Positions 52,060-61,474 of a DNA stretch of 64,000 nt are shown here, piece after piece (positions within the stretch are counted from its first letter, which is position 1; every line of letters begins with the position of its first letter). The translations under genes and the position numbers were made by a program. A model generated the notes under the pieces. That model had not been told where the DNA came from and did not search any database. It worked only from the letters and a program-made list of their open reading frames with translations. The DNA is from an uncultured Lachnospiraceae bacterium (GTDB lineage Bacteria; Bacillota; Clostridia; Lachnospirales; Lachnospiraceae), in assembly GCA_947631665.1 (NCBI GenBank), contig CANRMF010000004.1, forward strand, positions 1 through 64,000, written 5' to 3'.

Positions 52060-54321
52060 TTATTCTTCTAATTGTTTATCGTACTTTCTTCCCTTTAATA
52101 CATACCACAGGGAACCGGTCATAAATACGGAAGAATACATACCGACAATAATACCTACCATCAATGGAAGTGTAAATTCCCTGATGGAAGACACGCCCAT
52201 AATGAAGATCATAAATACCATCACAAAGGTCGTCAGCGTCGTATAAATACTTCTCGTCAATGTCTGCGTAATACTGTTGTTTACCACATCAATCATCTTA
52301 TCTCCACGCTTCATCAGACTTCTGTTCTCACGAATTCGGTCGAAGATAACGATGGTGGCGTTGATGGAATAACCGACAATCGTCAACAGGCAGGCAATAA
52401 ACGTCGTACCTACGGTCACTCCTGATATCGCATAAAATCCTACGACAATCAGCACGTCGTGAACCAGCGCAGCTACGGCGGCTACGGCGAACTGAATATT
52501 CTTGAAACGGATCCAGATATAAATCAACATACAAATCGTTGCAAAAATCGTAGCAATCACCGCGTCTTTACGCATCTCGGAACTGATGGTGTCCGAAATT
52601 TCCGTATTACCGAAATTCTCCTCTTTATCGGAAGCCTGATGTTTTTCAATTAACGTCTGTTTTATCTGATTAAACTCATCTTCCGTCACCTGTCTTGTCT
52701 TAATCGTAAACAGTTTTTTGTTGTTCGTATCCTGCTGTCCCTGAATATCCGGCGTGTGCAGAATATCTTCCAGATCCGGCTTGATTTTATCGTTGAAGTA
52801 GTCAATGTCATATTCTTTTTCAAATTCCACGCTGATGGAAATTCCACCCTTAAACTCGATACTGTAATCGAACGGAGAATGTTTTGCTACGCTGTTGTAT
52901 GCGATAGAACCAAGTCCGACCAGAATTACGACAATGGAAATTGCAAACCAGATTGCTTTTTTCTGAACAAACTGAATGGTTCTTTTTACTTTTTCTTTAC
53001 CATACATAACAGCCTTCTGGAAGCCCATATAATAGAGCAGCCATACGAGCGCTCTTGAAATCACCAGAGATGTAAACAACTGAACTAAAATACCGATGGC
53101 AAGAGTCGTTGCAAATCCCTGTACAGTACCGGATCCTCTCCAGAGAAGCACCAGAGCGGCAATCAGGGTTGTGATATTTCCGTCCACAATCGCTGAGGTC
53201 GCTTTGGAAAATCCGGTATGAATTGCTGTCTTGACCTGTCTTCCGGCGGCAATTTCCTCCCGAATACGGGCATATATGATAACGTTTGCATCAACCGCCA
53301 TACCGATGTCAAGGATAATACCTGCGATACCCGGCAGCGTCAGCGTCAAATCAAATCCGTTTAATGCAAGCAGCATTAAAATAACATATGCAACCAGAGA
53401 TAATGCAGCGGCAAACCCCGGAACGCGGTAAACGAAAATCAGGAAAATGCAGATAATGATAAAACCAATCAGACCTGCCTGAAGACTCTTTGAAAGAGCG
53501 TCATTACCAAGCTGCGCGCTTTGTACGCTATGGCTTAACTCCTCAATCGTAACCGTCAGACCGCCGATACGGATATTAGAAGCAAGCTGATTTGCCTCGT
53601 CAATATCTTTCTGTCCGTCAATAATCGCCTGTCCGCCGGAGATTGCCTGTTTAATACTCGGTGCGCTGATAATTTCATCATTGTAAATAATATAGGTCTG
53701 CTGTCCCACATACTGGGAAGTCATGTCATAAAATGCGTCTGCGCCGGCATCGCTAAACGTCAGGGAAACAACATACTGTAACTGTTTCGTATCCTGATCT
53801 GTCTGGCTTTCACCCTGCGCGTCTACAACGTCATTACCGGTAAGCCATACCTGATAATACTGGTCGTTTAATTTAATGTACTCCTCGTTCTTTAACTGCT
53901 CGTCCGTCGGTGTGACATCGGACGCCAGCGTACAGAAATACATTTTACCCGGCTTTCCGAGTTCATCAATCACCTTGTCTGCATCATAGGCGCCCGGAAT
54001 ATCCACTGTAATCCGGTCGTCGCCTTCACGATATGCAGTCGCTTCAGAGCTGAACTGCTGTACTCTCTTTTCCAGTTTGTTTCTCGTATCGCTGATTTCC
54101 TCACCGGTCGCCCCTTTTTCTACCTGATAGGTAATACTGGTACCACCCTTCAGATCGAGGCCCTGCGTGATATTTGCAGCGCTTCCTCTACCGCCGAAAT
54201 CGGTCTTGGCAATGGTGACATTCGGCAGTCCCCACAGCACGATGGCCCCTCCGGCGATTACAACTAAAAGCATTACCACAAATAAAACAATACTTTTTTG
54301 TCTGCTCATTTTTTTATTCAT
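52060..54321 (-). CDS. secDF: Fused protein-export membrane protein SecD/SecF
   Basis: LDLKGGTSITYQVEKG (SecD), GFSKATSAIVDGNITTLIAALVL, second half FKGGISISVEF...SINATIVIFDRIREN (SecF). Confidence 0.95.
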   Translation of the reverse strand: MNKKMSRQKSIVLFVVMLLVVIAGGAIVLWGLPNVTIAKTDFGGRGSAANITQGLDLKGGTSITYQVEKGATGEEISDTRNKLEKRVQQFSSEATAYREGDDRITVDIPGAYDADKVIDELGKPGKMYFCTLASDVTPTDEQLKNEEYIKLNDQYYQVWLTGNDVVDAQGESQTDQDTKQLQYVVSLTFSDAGADAFYDMTSQYVGQQTYIIYNDEIISAPSIKQAISGGQAIIDGQKDIDEANQLASNIRIGGLTVTIEELSHSVQSAQLGNDALSKSLQAGLIGFIIICIFLIFVYRVPGFAAALSLVAYVILMLLALNGFDLTLTLPGIAGIILDIGMAVDANVIIYARIREEIAAGRQVKTAIHTGFSKATSAIVDGNITTLIAALVLLWRGSGTVQGFATTLAIGILVQLFTSLVISRALVWLLYYMGFQKAVMYGKEKVKRTIQFVQKKAIWFAISIVVILVGLGSIAYNSVAKHSPFDYSIEFKGGISISVEFEKEYDIDYFNDKIKPDLEDILHTPDIQGQQDTNNKKLFTIKTRQVTEDEFNQIKQTLIEKHQASDKEENFGNTEISDTISSEMRKDAVIATIFATICMLIYIWIRFKNIQFAVAAVAALVHDVLIVVGFYAISGVTVGTTFIACLLTIVGYSINATIVIFDRIRENRSLMKRGDKMIDVVNNSITQTLTRSIYTTLTTFVMVFMIFIMGVSSIREFTLPLMVGIIVGMYSSVFMTGSLWYVLKGRKYDKQLEE

Positions 54322-54386
54322 CTTTAACCTCTTTCTAAGCTGCCAAAGGCAGTCTTATTTTATTTCCAGACTTTCGTCTTTTTGTT

Positions 54387-55745
54387 CTAATCTTCTGCCA
54401 GCGCAGCTTTAATCATAATCGAGCACTCGACTCTCTTTTTTTCCATCTCGCAGCCGACATCATACGCGTCGTGGATATCTCCATGAAAATGATATGCGTT
54501 TGCCGCGCAGCCTCCGCTGCAGTAAAATCTGGCAAAACAGTTTTTGCATTTTTCTTTCGTGTACACATTACAGGAAGCAAACTGTTCCCCGATTTCCTTT
54601 TTGACAATGCCCTCGTCTACGTTTCCCATCAGGAACTTTTCATCTCCCACAAACTGATGGCATGGATAAAAATCTCCCCATGGCGTCACCGCCAGATATT
54701 CTGTCCCCGAACCGCAGCCGGACAACCGTTTATATACGCAGGGCCCCTGATTTAAGTCAATCATAAAATGAAAGAACTGAAATCCGTTTCCCTCTTTCTG
54801 CCGCTTGATATATTCCAGCGCGAGTTTATCATATTCCTCAAAAATCTGCGGCAGATCCTCTTTTTGAATCGCGTAAGGATCTTCCTTGGTTCCTACCACC
54901 GGTTCGATGGATATCTGCTGAAATCCCAAATCGGCAAAATGCTTTACATCTTCTGAGAAATCAAGATTATTTTTCGTAAATGTTCCCCGAATATAATAAT
55001 TTTTCTGATCTCTGCTCTGCGCAAGCTTCTGAAACTTCGGTACAATCAGATCATAACTGCCTTTTCCATTCCGGAAAGGACGCATCTGGTCGTTTACTTC
55101 CTTTCTGCCGTCTAAACTCAGCACGACGTTCGACATTTCGCGGTTCAGAAAATCTGCGATTTCGTCATTTAACAGCACTCCGTTTGTCGTCAGGGTAAAC
55201 CGGAAACGTTTATGATGCTCTTTTTCAAGGCTTCTGCCGTAAGCCACCAGTTGTTTTACGACGTCCCAGTTCATCAGCGGCTCGCCGCCAAAAAAGTCCA
55301 CTTCGAGATTGACTCTGTTTCCTGAATTTGCTACCAGAAAATCAAGCGCTTTCCTGCCAACTTCAAAACTCATGAGGGCTCTCCTGCCATGATACTCCCC
55401 CTCCTCAGCAAAACAATACCGGCACGCCAGATTGCAGTCATGGGCAATGTGCAGACACAACGCCTTGACAACCGGCTGCCTGTTTTCCTGAAACTGTTCA
55501 ATAAAAGGCCGGTAAATATCTTCCGTAAACAGTTGACCATCACTTTTTAACTGCTCCACTTCCGTTATGGCTTCGCGAATTTCATTCCGGTCGTACTGAC
55601 CGGACAAATGCTCCACAACCGCTTCCGGAGACAGCGTTTCATAGCAGGCAATAACATCGTAAGTAACATCATCAACGACATGTACCGCACCGCTTTCCAC
55701 ATCTAGAACAATGTTGTACCCATTGCTCTTATACTGATGAATCAC
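54387..55745 (-). CDS. scfB: Thioether cross-link-forming SCIFF peptide maturase (radical SAM/SPASM)
   Basis: CNLACRYCFAEEGEYHG; DFFGGEPLMNWDVV; SPASM Cys motifs CKNCFARFYCSGGCAANA; adjacent to a SCIFF precursor gene. Confidence 0.95.
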   Translation of the reverse strand: MIHQYKSNGYNIVLDVESGAVHVVDDVTYDVIACYETLSPEAVVEHLSGQYDRNEIREAITEVEQLKSDGQLFTEDIYRPFIEQFQENRQPVVKALCLHIAHDCNLACRYCFAEEGEYHGRRALMSFEVGRKALDFLVANSGNRVNLEVDFFGGEPLMNWDVVKQLVAYGRSLEKEHHKRFRFTLTTNGVLLNDEIADFLNREMSNVVLSLDGRKEVNDQMRPFRNGKGSYDLIVPKFQKLAQSRDQKNYYIRGTFTKNNLDFSEDVKHFADLGFQQISIEPVVGTKEDPYAIQKEDLPQIFEEYDKLALEYIKRQKEGNGFQFFHFMIDLNQGPCVYKRLSGCGSGTEYLAVTPWGDFYPCHQFVGDEKFLMGNVDEGIVKKEIGEQFASCNVYTKEKCKNCFARFYCSGGCAANAYHFHGDIHDAYDVGCEMEKKRVECSIMIKAALAED

Positions 55746-55790
55746 TGTGATTTCCTCCTAATCTCATTATTCGTTTTTAAAACGCACTAT

Positions 55791-55819
55791 AACAGAGTCG
55801 AACAGTTCGGCTCTGTTAT
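55791..55819 (-). terminator. Hairpin between scfA and scfB (attenuating terminator)
   Basis: AACAGAG...CTCTGTT inverted repeat with an inner CGAAC/GTTCG. Confidence 0.7.
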
Positions 55820-55845
55820 AGAAATCATTATGTATGAAATTTTAA

Positions 55846-55986
55846 TTATTTATTCTCACAAGTCTGATTTCCAACGGTACAGGAAGTCTTACATGCAGAC
55901 TGGCATGAAGTCTGACACTCGCCGCAGCCACCTTTTTTCATGCTTTCCTTTAATGTTTTTCCTGTTAATGTCTTAATATGTTTCAT
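55846..55986 (-). CDS. scfA: SCIFF precursor peptide (six cysteines in forty-five residues)
   Basis: MKHIKTLTGKTLKESMKKGGCGECQTSCQSACKTSCTVGNQTCENK; 46 aa, 6 Cys. Confidence 0.97.
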   Translation of the reverse strand: MKHIKTLTGKTLKESMKKGGCGECQTSCQSACKTSCTVGNQTCENK

Positions 55987-56082
55987 GGTTTTCCTCCCAA
56001 TGTATGAATCTGATGTGCCTGAAACGCACAATTCTCATGTTATTATACCATAAGACGCCATAATTTCAACGGATTTTTTTCA

Positions 56083-57888
56083 TCATTCCGGTTGAATTGC
56101 AGCGGTCTGTTTTTTGAGCCACTCTCTCTGCGCGCCGTCAAGATATGGCGCAAGCGTTTCATAGACATTCCGATGATACGAATCCAGCCAGTCCAGTTCG
56201 GATTTTGTGAGCATTTCCGGCACAATCGCCTCTCTTTCATACGGCACCATTGTCAGTGTCTCAAATTTCATAAACTGTCCGCAGGCTGTTTTTTCCGCTT
56301 TTGTACACAAAAGCATATTTTCAATCCGGATACCGTATGCTCCTTCGAGATAAAGTCCCGGCTCATCGGAAATTAACATTCCTTCTTCCAAAACGGCTCC
56401 CGTTTTTCCTCCGGCTTCTTTCTGCCGGACGCCCTGCGGCCCCTCGTGAACATTCAGCAGATATCCGACGCCATGTCCTGTTCCATGATTGTAATCCAGT
56501 CCCATTTCCCACAGCGGGCTTCTGGCTAAAATATCTAAATTTACCCCGCTGTATCCGTATTTAAAATGCGCCGCTGCCAGACGGATATGTCCTTTCAAAA
56601 CAGCGGTGTAATGAATTTTCTCCTGTTCTGATACCTGTCCGATGACCGCCGTTCTTGTGATATCCGTCGTCCCGTAAAGGTACTGCCCTCCGGTATCCAT
56701 CAGCACAAACTGATTTGGTTCCAACGCCTGATTGGTCTGCGCTGTCGGCTCATAGTGTACGATTGCCCCATGCGCTCCTGCCGCGACAATCGGCGCAAAA
56801 CTCTGTCCGAGATAGTGTTCTCCCTCCGAGCGGAACGCTTCCAGTTTTCTGCACACGTCCAACTCCGTCACGTTTGCGCGCTCCTGCAACGCTTCCGTTT
56901 TCAGCCAGTAAAGAAGTTTTGTCACCGCCACGCCGTCCAGAATGTGCGCCTTTTTTACGTTCTCCCGCTCAACCGGATTTTTAATTGCTTTCAGCAGAAC
57001 CGTCGGACTGACGCCCGAAACCTTCACTGCCCGTTCTGATACCGCATTGCAAAGCGCCAGATTGACCGTACTCTCGTCCACCAGCAGCCGGATATTGTCC
57101 AATTTTTTGACGTCACCATAAACCTGCCCATACGGCGCAATCCGCACGCCGACTTTGGACAGCCTCTCCCGCAGCGCTTCCTCAATGGTATCCTGATTTC
57201 TGTATAAAACGGCTTCGTCCTGAAAAACTATCGAGTAAGACAAAAAGACCGGATTGTAGGCAATGTCGCCGCCGCGCAGATTATAAAGCCATGCAATATC
57301 ATCTAAAGACGCAAGTAAAACCGCGTCCGCTTTGTTTTCCCTTAATTTTTCCCGCACAATTTTCAATTTTTCTTTTCTGCTCTGTCCGGCAAACTTCTCC
57401 GGCAGTTCCCAGACCGGCGTTTGCGGAAACGGCGGCCGGTTTTCCCAGAGTGTTCCCGCCAAATCTTTTGTTTCCACATACCGGATTTCAAGCTCTTTTA
57501 ATTCCTCTTTGAGCCGGCGGATTGTTTCAACCCTCATCGTTCTTCCGTCGTAGCCGACGCAGGAATGTTTCGCGAGATGCTGTTTCAGGTAACTTCTGAT
57601 TGTGGGAACCTGTTCTTCTCCCATTTTCATCAAGGTAATTCCCGTATTTTCGAGCTGCTGCCCTGCCTGAAGAAAATATCTTCCGTCCGTCCAGAGCCCT
57701 GCCCAATCCCTGAGAACTAACAGCGTTCCGGCAGAACCGGTAAAACCGGAAAAATACTCCCGGCATTTAAAGTAATCACTGACATATTCGGAACCATGAA
57801 AATCGTCGCTGGCAATCAGATACGCGTCTATCTGATAAGCCTCCATCTGTTCCCGAAGTTGTTTGATGCGTTGTGGTATTGAATTCAT
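56083..57888 (-). CDS. M24-family aminopeptidase P
   Basis: IPQRIKQLREQMEAYQIDAYLIASDDFHGSEYVSDYFKCREYFSGFTGSAGTL; MDTGGQYLYGTTDITRT; DYNHGTGHGVGYLLNVHEGPQG. Confidence 0.93.
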   Translation of the reverse strand: MNSIPQRIKQLREQMEAYQIDAYLIASDDFHGSEYVSDYFKCREYFSGFTGSAGTLLVLRDWAGLWTDGRYFLQAGQQLENTGITLMKMGEEQVPTIRSYLKQHLAKHSCVGYDGRTMRVETIRRLKEELKELEIRYVETKDLAGTLWENRPPFPQTPVWELPEKFAGQSRKEKLKIVREKLRENKADAVLLASLDDIAWLYNLRGGDIAYNPVFLSYSIVFQDEAVLYRNQDTIEEALRERLSKVGVRIAPYGQVYGDVKKLDNIRLLVDESTVNLALCNAVSERAVKVSGVSPTVLLKAIKNPVERENVKKAHILDGVAVTKLLYWLKTEALQERANVTELDVCRKLEAFRSEGEHYLGQSFAPIVAAGAHGAIVHYEPTAQTNQALEPNQFVLMDTGGQYLYGTTDITRTAVIGQVSEQEKIHYTAVLKGHIRLAAAHFKYGYSGVNLDILARSPLWEMGLDYNHGTGHGVGYLLNVHEGPQGVRQKEAGGKTGAVLEEGMLISDEPGLYLEGAYGIRIENMLLCTKAEKTACGQFMKFETLTMVPYEREAIVPEMLTKSELDWLDSYHRNVYETLAPYLDGAQREWLKKQTAAIQPE

Positions 57889-57917
57889 CTGTTTATTCCT
57901 CTGTAAATGAATATTTT

Positions 57918-58280
57918 CTAACTAATCATACCACCGAACGTGCCGGCAAGCAATGAAGGAACAATCATTTTTACCAGCCCGATAGATCCCGACGTAATAT
58001 TTCCCTTCACCGCAAAGGCAATGATTACAATCAGCAGTACATAGAGCGCGCCCGCCAAAAGCCCCCACAAAAATTTCTGTTTTTCCATTGCCTTCCCTGC
58101 GGCAAATCCTCCCGCAAAGGACGACAGCGCATAAATTCCGATAATAAAATAAGTGATGGTCTGGTCTGTCGGCGTCATTTTCAGCACAATAAAGGCGGCG
58201 GCAAAGATTAAAATTGCGCTGAGCACTATCTCTACCAGCAATATTTTTCCCATCGTAAAACACTTTTTCTTTAAAGACAT
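57918..58280 (-). CDS. Small membrane protein (TIGR04086-like)
   Basis: About 120 aa, four predicted TM segments with small-residue-rich helices (SSFAGGFAAGKAMEKQKFLWGLLAGALYVLL). Confidence 0.7.
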   Translation of the reverse strand: MSLKKKCFTMGKILLVEIVLSAILIFAAAFIVLKMTPTDQTITYFIIGIYALSSFAGGFAAGKAMEKQKFLWGLLAGALYVLLIVIIAFAVKGNITSGSIGLVKMIVPSLLAGTFGGMIS

Positions 58281-58346
58281 GTTATCTCTCACTAAAAATT
58301 CTTTATAAATTTATATTGATTATTGTCCATATTTATGCCCTGTTTC

Positions 58347-58375
58347 TTGACTTTGAGATAAGGTTTTTGTAAAAT
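58347..58375 (+). promoter_or_regulatory. Sigma-A-type promoter for the CNNM/CorC-family gene
   Basis: TTGACT - 17 bp - TAAAAT. Confidence 0.6.
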
Positions 58376-58456
58376 CATTGCAACAGGACTATTTACAGAT
58401 TATGTAAGTAGAATAAATTAAGGACTTTTGTCCTGAAAATGTTTAGGAGGAACTTT

Positions 58457-59764
58457 ATGGGACCCAGTGACATAGCCCTGCTATGTATTCTATTGATTTT
58501 ATTACTTTCATCAGCATTTTTTTCGTCGGCAGAGACCGCGCTTACAACATTCAGCAGAGTGCGTCTGCGTATGCTGATTGAAGATGGAAACAGACGCGCC
58601 CTTGTCTTGGAAAAGGTGCTTGCCAATCCGTCAAAAATGCTGAGCACTGTTCTTATCGGCAACAATATCGTAAATATTGCCGCTTCTTCTATCACAACGA
58701 TTTTTACCCAGCACGTATTCAACGACTGGTTTGTCAGTATCGGCGTCGGCGTCCTGACGTTTCTGATTATTATTTTTGGCGAGATTATTCCCAAAACGAT
58801 TGCGTCCATGCACGCAGAACCGATGGCGCTTTCCTATGCAAAAATAATCCGGTTTTTAATGACGGTTTTGACGCCGGTGATTTTTATATTAAATTTATTC
58901 TCAACGGTTATTTTAAAACTGTTCCGCGTGCGCGTAAATCTGAATTCCGGCACGATTACCGAAGATGAACTCCGCACGATTATCGACGTCAGTCAGGAAG
59001 AAGGAATCATCGAGGAAGAAGAACTTGATATGATTCACAATGTGTTTGATTTCGGCGACACCTGCGCAAAAGACATTATGGTGCCGAAGGTCGATATTAC
59101 AATGCTTCCAATCGATGTCAGTTATCGGGATTTGATTTCGGCAGTACAGGAAGACAAATACACCCGTATGCCGATTTACAAAGAAACGACCGATAACGTC
59201 GTCGGAATTATCAATATCAAAGATTTTGTCATCAATCAGGTCGATGAATCCAACTTTGATATCAACGCCTTAATGCGCGAACCATACTATACAATCGGCA
59301 CAAAAGAACTCAACGACCTGCTTTTGGAGATGCGCGGAAACGATACCGGCATCTGCATTGTCCTCGACGAATACGGCCAATGCGAAGGGCTGATTACTTT
59401 AGAAGATATTATTGAAGAAATTATCGGGGAAATCCGCGATGAATTTGACGAGGCGGAAAAGAAGGTAATCCGGAAAATCAGCGATACCGATTATATCGTG
59501 CAGGGTTCCATCAACCTCGACGATTTCAATGAGGAACTGGAGACCGAAATTGATTCCGAGCATTACGAGTCACTTGGAGGCCTGATTATCGAACAGTTAG
59601 AGCGTCTCCCGCAAAAGGGCGACTCCGTAACGATTGACAACTGCAAACTGACTGTCATTAAGATGGACGACAAGAGAATTGACTATGTGAAGGTTCAGTT
59701 AATTCCAAAAGAAGAACCGGAACTTTCCGGCAAGGAAAGCGCTCAGGAAGAAAAAGACGCATAA
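58457..59764 (+). CDS. HlyC/CorC (CNNM)-family CBS-domain membrane protein
   Basis: LLILLLSSAFFSSAETALTTFSRVRLRML; VMVPKVDI-type linker; CBS pair; C-terminal CorC-HlyC domain; AGGAGG upstream of MGPSD. Confidence 0.93.
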   Translation: MGPSDIALLCILLILLLSSAFFSSAETALTTFSRVRLRMLIEDGNRRALVLEKVLANPSKMLSTVLIGNNIVNIAASSITTIFTQHVFNDWFVSIGVGVLTFLIIIFGEIIPKTIASMHAEPMALSYAKIIRFLMTVLTPVIFILNLFSTVILKLFRVRVNLNSGTITEDELRTIIDVSQEEGIIEEEELDMIHNVFDFGDTCAKDIMVPKVDITMLPIDVSYRDLISAVQEDKYTRMPIYKETTDNVVGIINIKDFVINQVDESNFDINALMREPYYTIGTKELNDLLLEMRGNDTGICIVLDEYGQCEGLITLEDIIEEIIGEIRDEFDEAEKKVIRKISDTDYIVQGSINLDDFNEELETEIDSEHYESLGGLIIEQLERLPQKGDSVTIDNCKLTVIKMDDKRIDYVKVQLIPKEEPELSGKESAQEEKDA

Positions 59765-59832
59765 AAAAAGTTGATAGGCTGACAGTTTATATTATTTCTG
59801 ATGTGGCTTATTTTATGAAAAGAACATCGAAA

Positions 59833-59868
59833 AGAACATTCTGCTTTTGGCGGAATGTTCTTTTTTTC
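59833..59868 (+). terminator. Intrinsic terminator of the CNNM/CorC gene
   Basis: AGAACATTCTGCTTTTGGCGGAATGTTCTTTTTTTC. Confidence 0.92.
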
Positions 59869-59883
59869 TGCTGCTAATCCGAA

Positions 59884-60400
59884 TTACATGTATATTTGTG
59901 CGAATCAGTAAGTTTTACATGTAAAAGTCTCTTGCTGCGCATATGTGGCGGAGTGAATTTACATGTATATTTGTACAAATAAGCAAGTTTTACATGTAAA
60001 AATCTCTTGCTGCGCATATGTGGCGGAGTGAAATTACATGTATATTTGTGCGAATCAGTAAATTTTACATGTAAAAGTGCCTTGCAATACATGAGTGGCG
60101 GGGCAAAATTACATGTATATTTGTTTGAATAAGCAAATTTTGCATGTAAAAGTGCCTTGCAATACATGAGTGACGGGGCGAAATTACATGTATTTTTGTA
60201 CAAACAAGCAAGTTTTACATGTAAAAATCTCTTGCTACGCATACATGGCGGGGTAAATTTACATGTATATTTGTACAAATAAGCAAGTTTTACATGTAAA
60301 ATTGCTTTGCAATACATAGGTGGCGGGGCAAATTTACATGTATATTTGTTTGAATAAGCAAGTTTTACATGTAAAAGGCTCTTACTACGCGTGAAATGTG
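59884..60400. repeat. 75-bp tandem repeat array, about 7 copies, each with two TACATGTA palindromes
   Basis: Unit starts (TTACATGTATATTTGT) at 59884, 59959, 60034, 60109, 60184, 60259, 60334: exact 75-bp register. Confidence 0.97.
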
Positions 60401-60479
60401 TTATAATAACGAAGAAAAGGCACCGACGCCTGCGTCAGGAGGCATTTGACGACTAACTGCCATCGAAACGCCAGTCGAA

Positions 60480-60505
60480 ATGGTATAATGGTATAATGGT
60501 ATAAT
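60480..60505 (+). promoter_or_regulatory. Triplicated overlapping extended -10 elements (TGGTATAAT)
   Basis: ATGGTATAATGGTATAATGGTATAAT; 8-bp unit x3. Confidence 0.6.
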
Positions 60506-60535
60506 AGAATAAATTCACGTATGGAGGATAAAATC

Positions 60536-60913
60536 ATGGGAGAAGTTATATGGTATATCATTCTGGGAATTGTGATTATATTGGTTATCTCGATTACGGT
60601 ACTGACAGATAAGGGCGAAAAAAAGCGCAGCAAAAGAATGGAAAAAAACGGATTTGTATGGAAAAATCGCTGCTGCTGTCCTTATTGCGGTTCTGAAGAC
60701 TATACCTCTTTTGAAAATCAGGTATATCGCGGATCGAAGACAAACTCTACGGTGAAATATTCTGTGCACCTGAATCCGTTCAGACCTTTAATTGAGAAAA
60801 AAGAGACCGTTGTGAGCAAACCCAAGGTAACAACCGAAAATATGTATCAATGTCAGGCATGTGGAAATTCCTTTAGGACGCCTAATGGAAAATGGGTTTA
60901 TAAAAATCAATAG
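60536..60913 (+). CDS. Small membrane-anchored zinc-ribbon protein
   Basis: GGAGG upstream of ATG; one N-terminal TM helix; CPYC...CQAC zinc-ribbon motifs. Confidence 0.8.
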   Translation: MGEVIWYIILGIVIILVISITVLTDKGEKKRSKRMEKNGFVWKNRCCCPYCGSEDYTSFENQVYRGSKTNSTVKYSVHLNPFRPLIEKKETVVSKPKVTTENMYQCQACGNSFRTPNGKWVYKNQ

Positions 60914-60933
60914 CGTTACCTGTGCCCGACGAT

Positions 60934-60975
60934 AAAAGAACTCCGGAAAGATTGTTTCCCGGAGTTTCTTTTATA
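60934..60975 (+). terminator. Intrinsic terminator of the zinc-ribbon gene
   Basis: AAAAGAACTCCGGAAAGATTGTTTCCCGGAGTTTCTTTTA. Confidence 0.82.
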
Positions 60976-61033
60976 TATCTTGTTTTATTTTTAGTTTCTA
61001 TCCCTGAAGCAACCTGCCGCACTCATATGGCGT

Positions 61034-61474
61034 TTACAGTTTTTCCCATAATTTGCCCTGTTTTTCTTCACAGTACATGCAACTGTACATTGCATTTTTC
61101 CGATCCGTCAGCACAAAAACATGTTCCAATTCCTGCTCAACGGAGGTAATGCAGCGGGGATTTCTGCAATGCAGGACATTTGTGATTTTCTGCGGAAGCC
61201 GCAGTTCTCTTTTTTCCACTAAAATTCCATTTTCGATGATATCCACAGTAATGTTGTGGTCAATAAATCCAAGCACGTCAAAATCGACAATGTCGAGCGG
61301 GCCCTCCACTTTAATAATGTCCTTCCGCCCCATTTTTTTGCTGCGCGCATTTTTAATAATGGCAATCTGGCAGTCCAGTTTTTCCAAATTCAGATAATTG
61401 TAAATTGCCATAGAGCGCCCTGCCTGAATATGATCCAATACAAATCCGTTGTTAATCTGATCTACATTTATCAT
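61034..61474 (-). CDS. pyrI: Aspartate carbamoyltransferase regulatory subunit
   Basis: [13 protein letters not shown]; zinc-site CRNPRCITS...CMYC. Confidence 0.95.
   Translation of the reverse strand: MINVDQINNGFVLDHIQAGRSMAIYNYLNLEKLDCQIAIIKNARSKKMGRKDIIKVEGPLDIVDFDVLGFIDHNITVDIIENGILVEKRELRLPQKITNVLHCRNPRCITSVEQELEHVFVLTDRKNAMYSCMYCEEKQGKLWEKL

Noticed and set aside
58393-58809. 138-aa minus-strand ORF opposite the CNNM/CorC gene
   Set aside because: Antisense to a strong CDS with RBS, promoter and family motifs.
59874-60317. 147-aa minus-strand ORF made of 25-aa repeats (HVKLxYLYKYTCxFTPP), possible repetitive Cys/Lys peptide
   Set aside because: No plausible RBS. Reading the units codon by codon, substitutions are not concentrated at the wobble position of this frame (many fall at codon position 1), so there is no sign of protein-level selection. 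Best explained as DNA-level repeats whose 75-bp length keeps the frame open.
59884-60400. CRISPR array
   Set aside because: Near-continuous tandem repeat with no unique spacers of uniform length and no cas genes in the window.
60446-60451. TTGACG as -35 for the triplicated -10
   Set aside because: Spacing to the first TATAAT is about 32 bp, far from 16-18 bp, so it is unlikely to be used with it.
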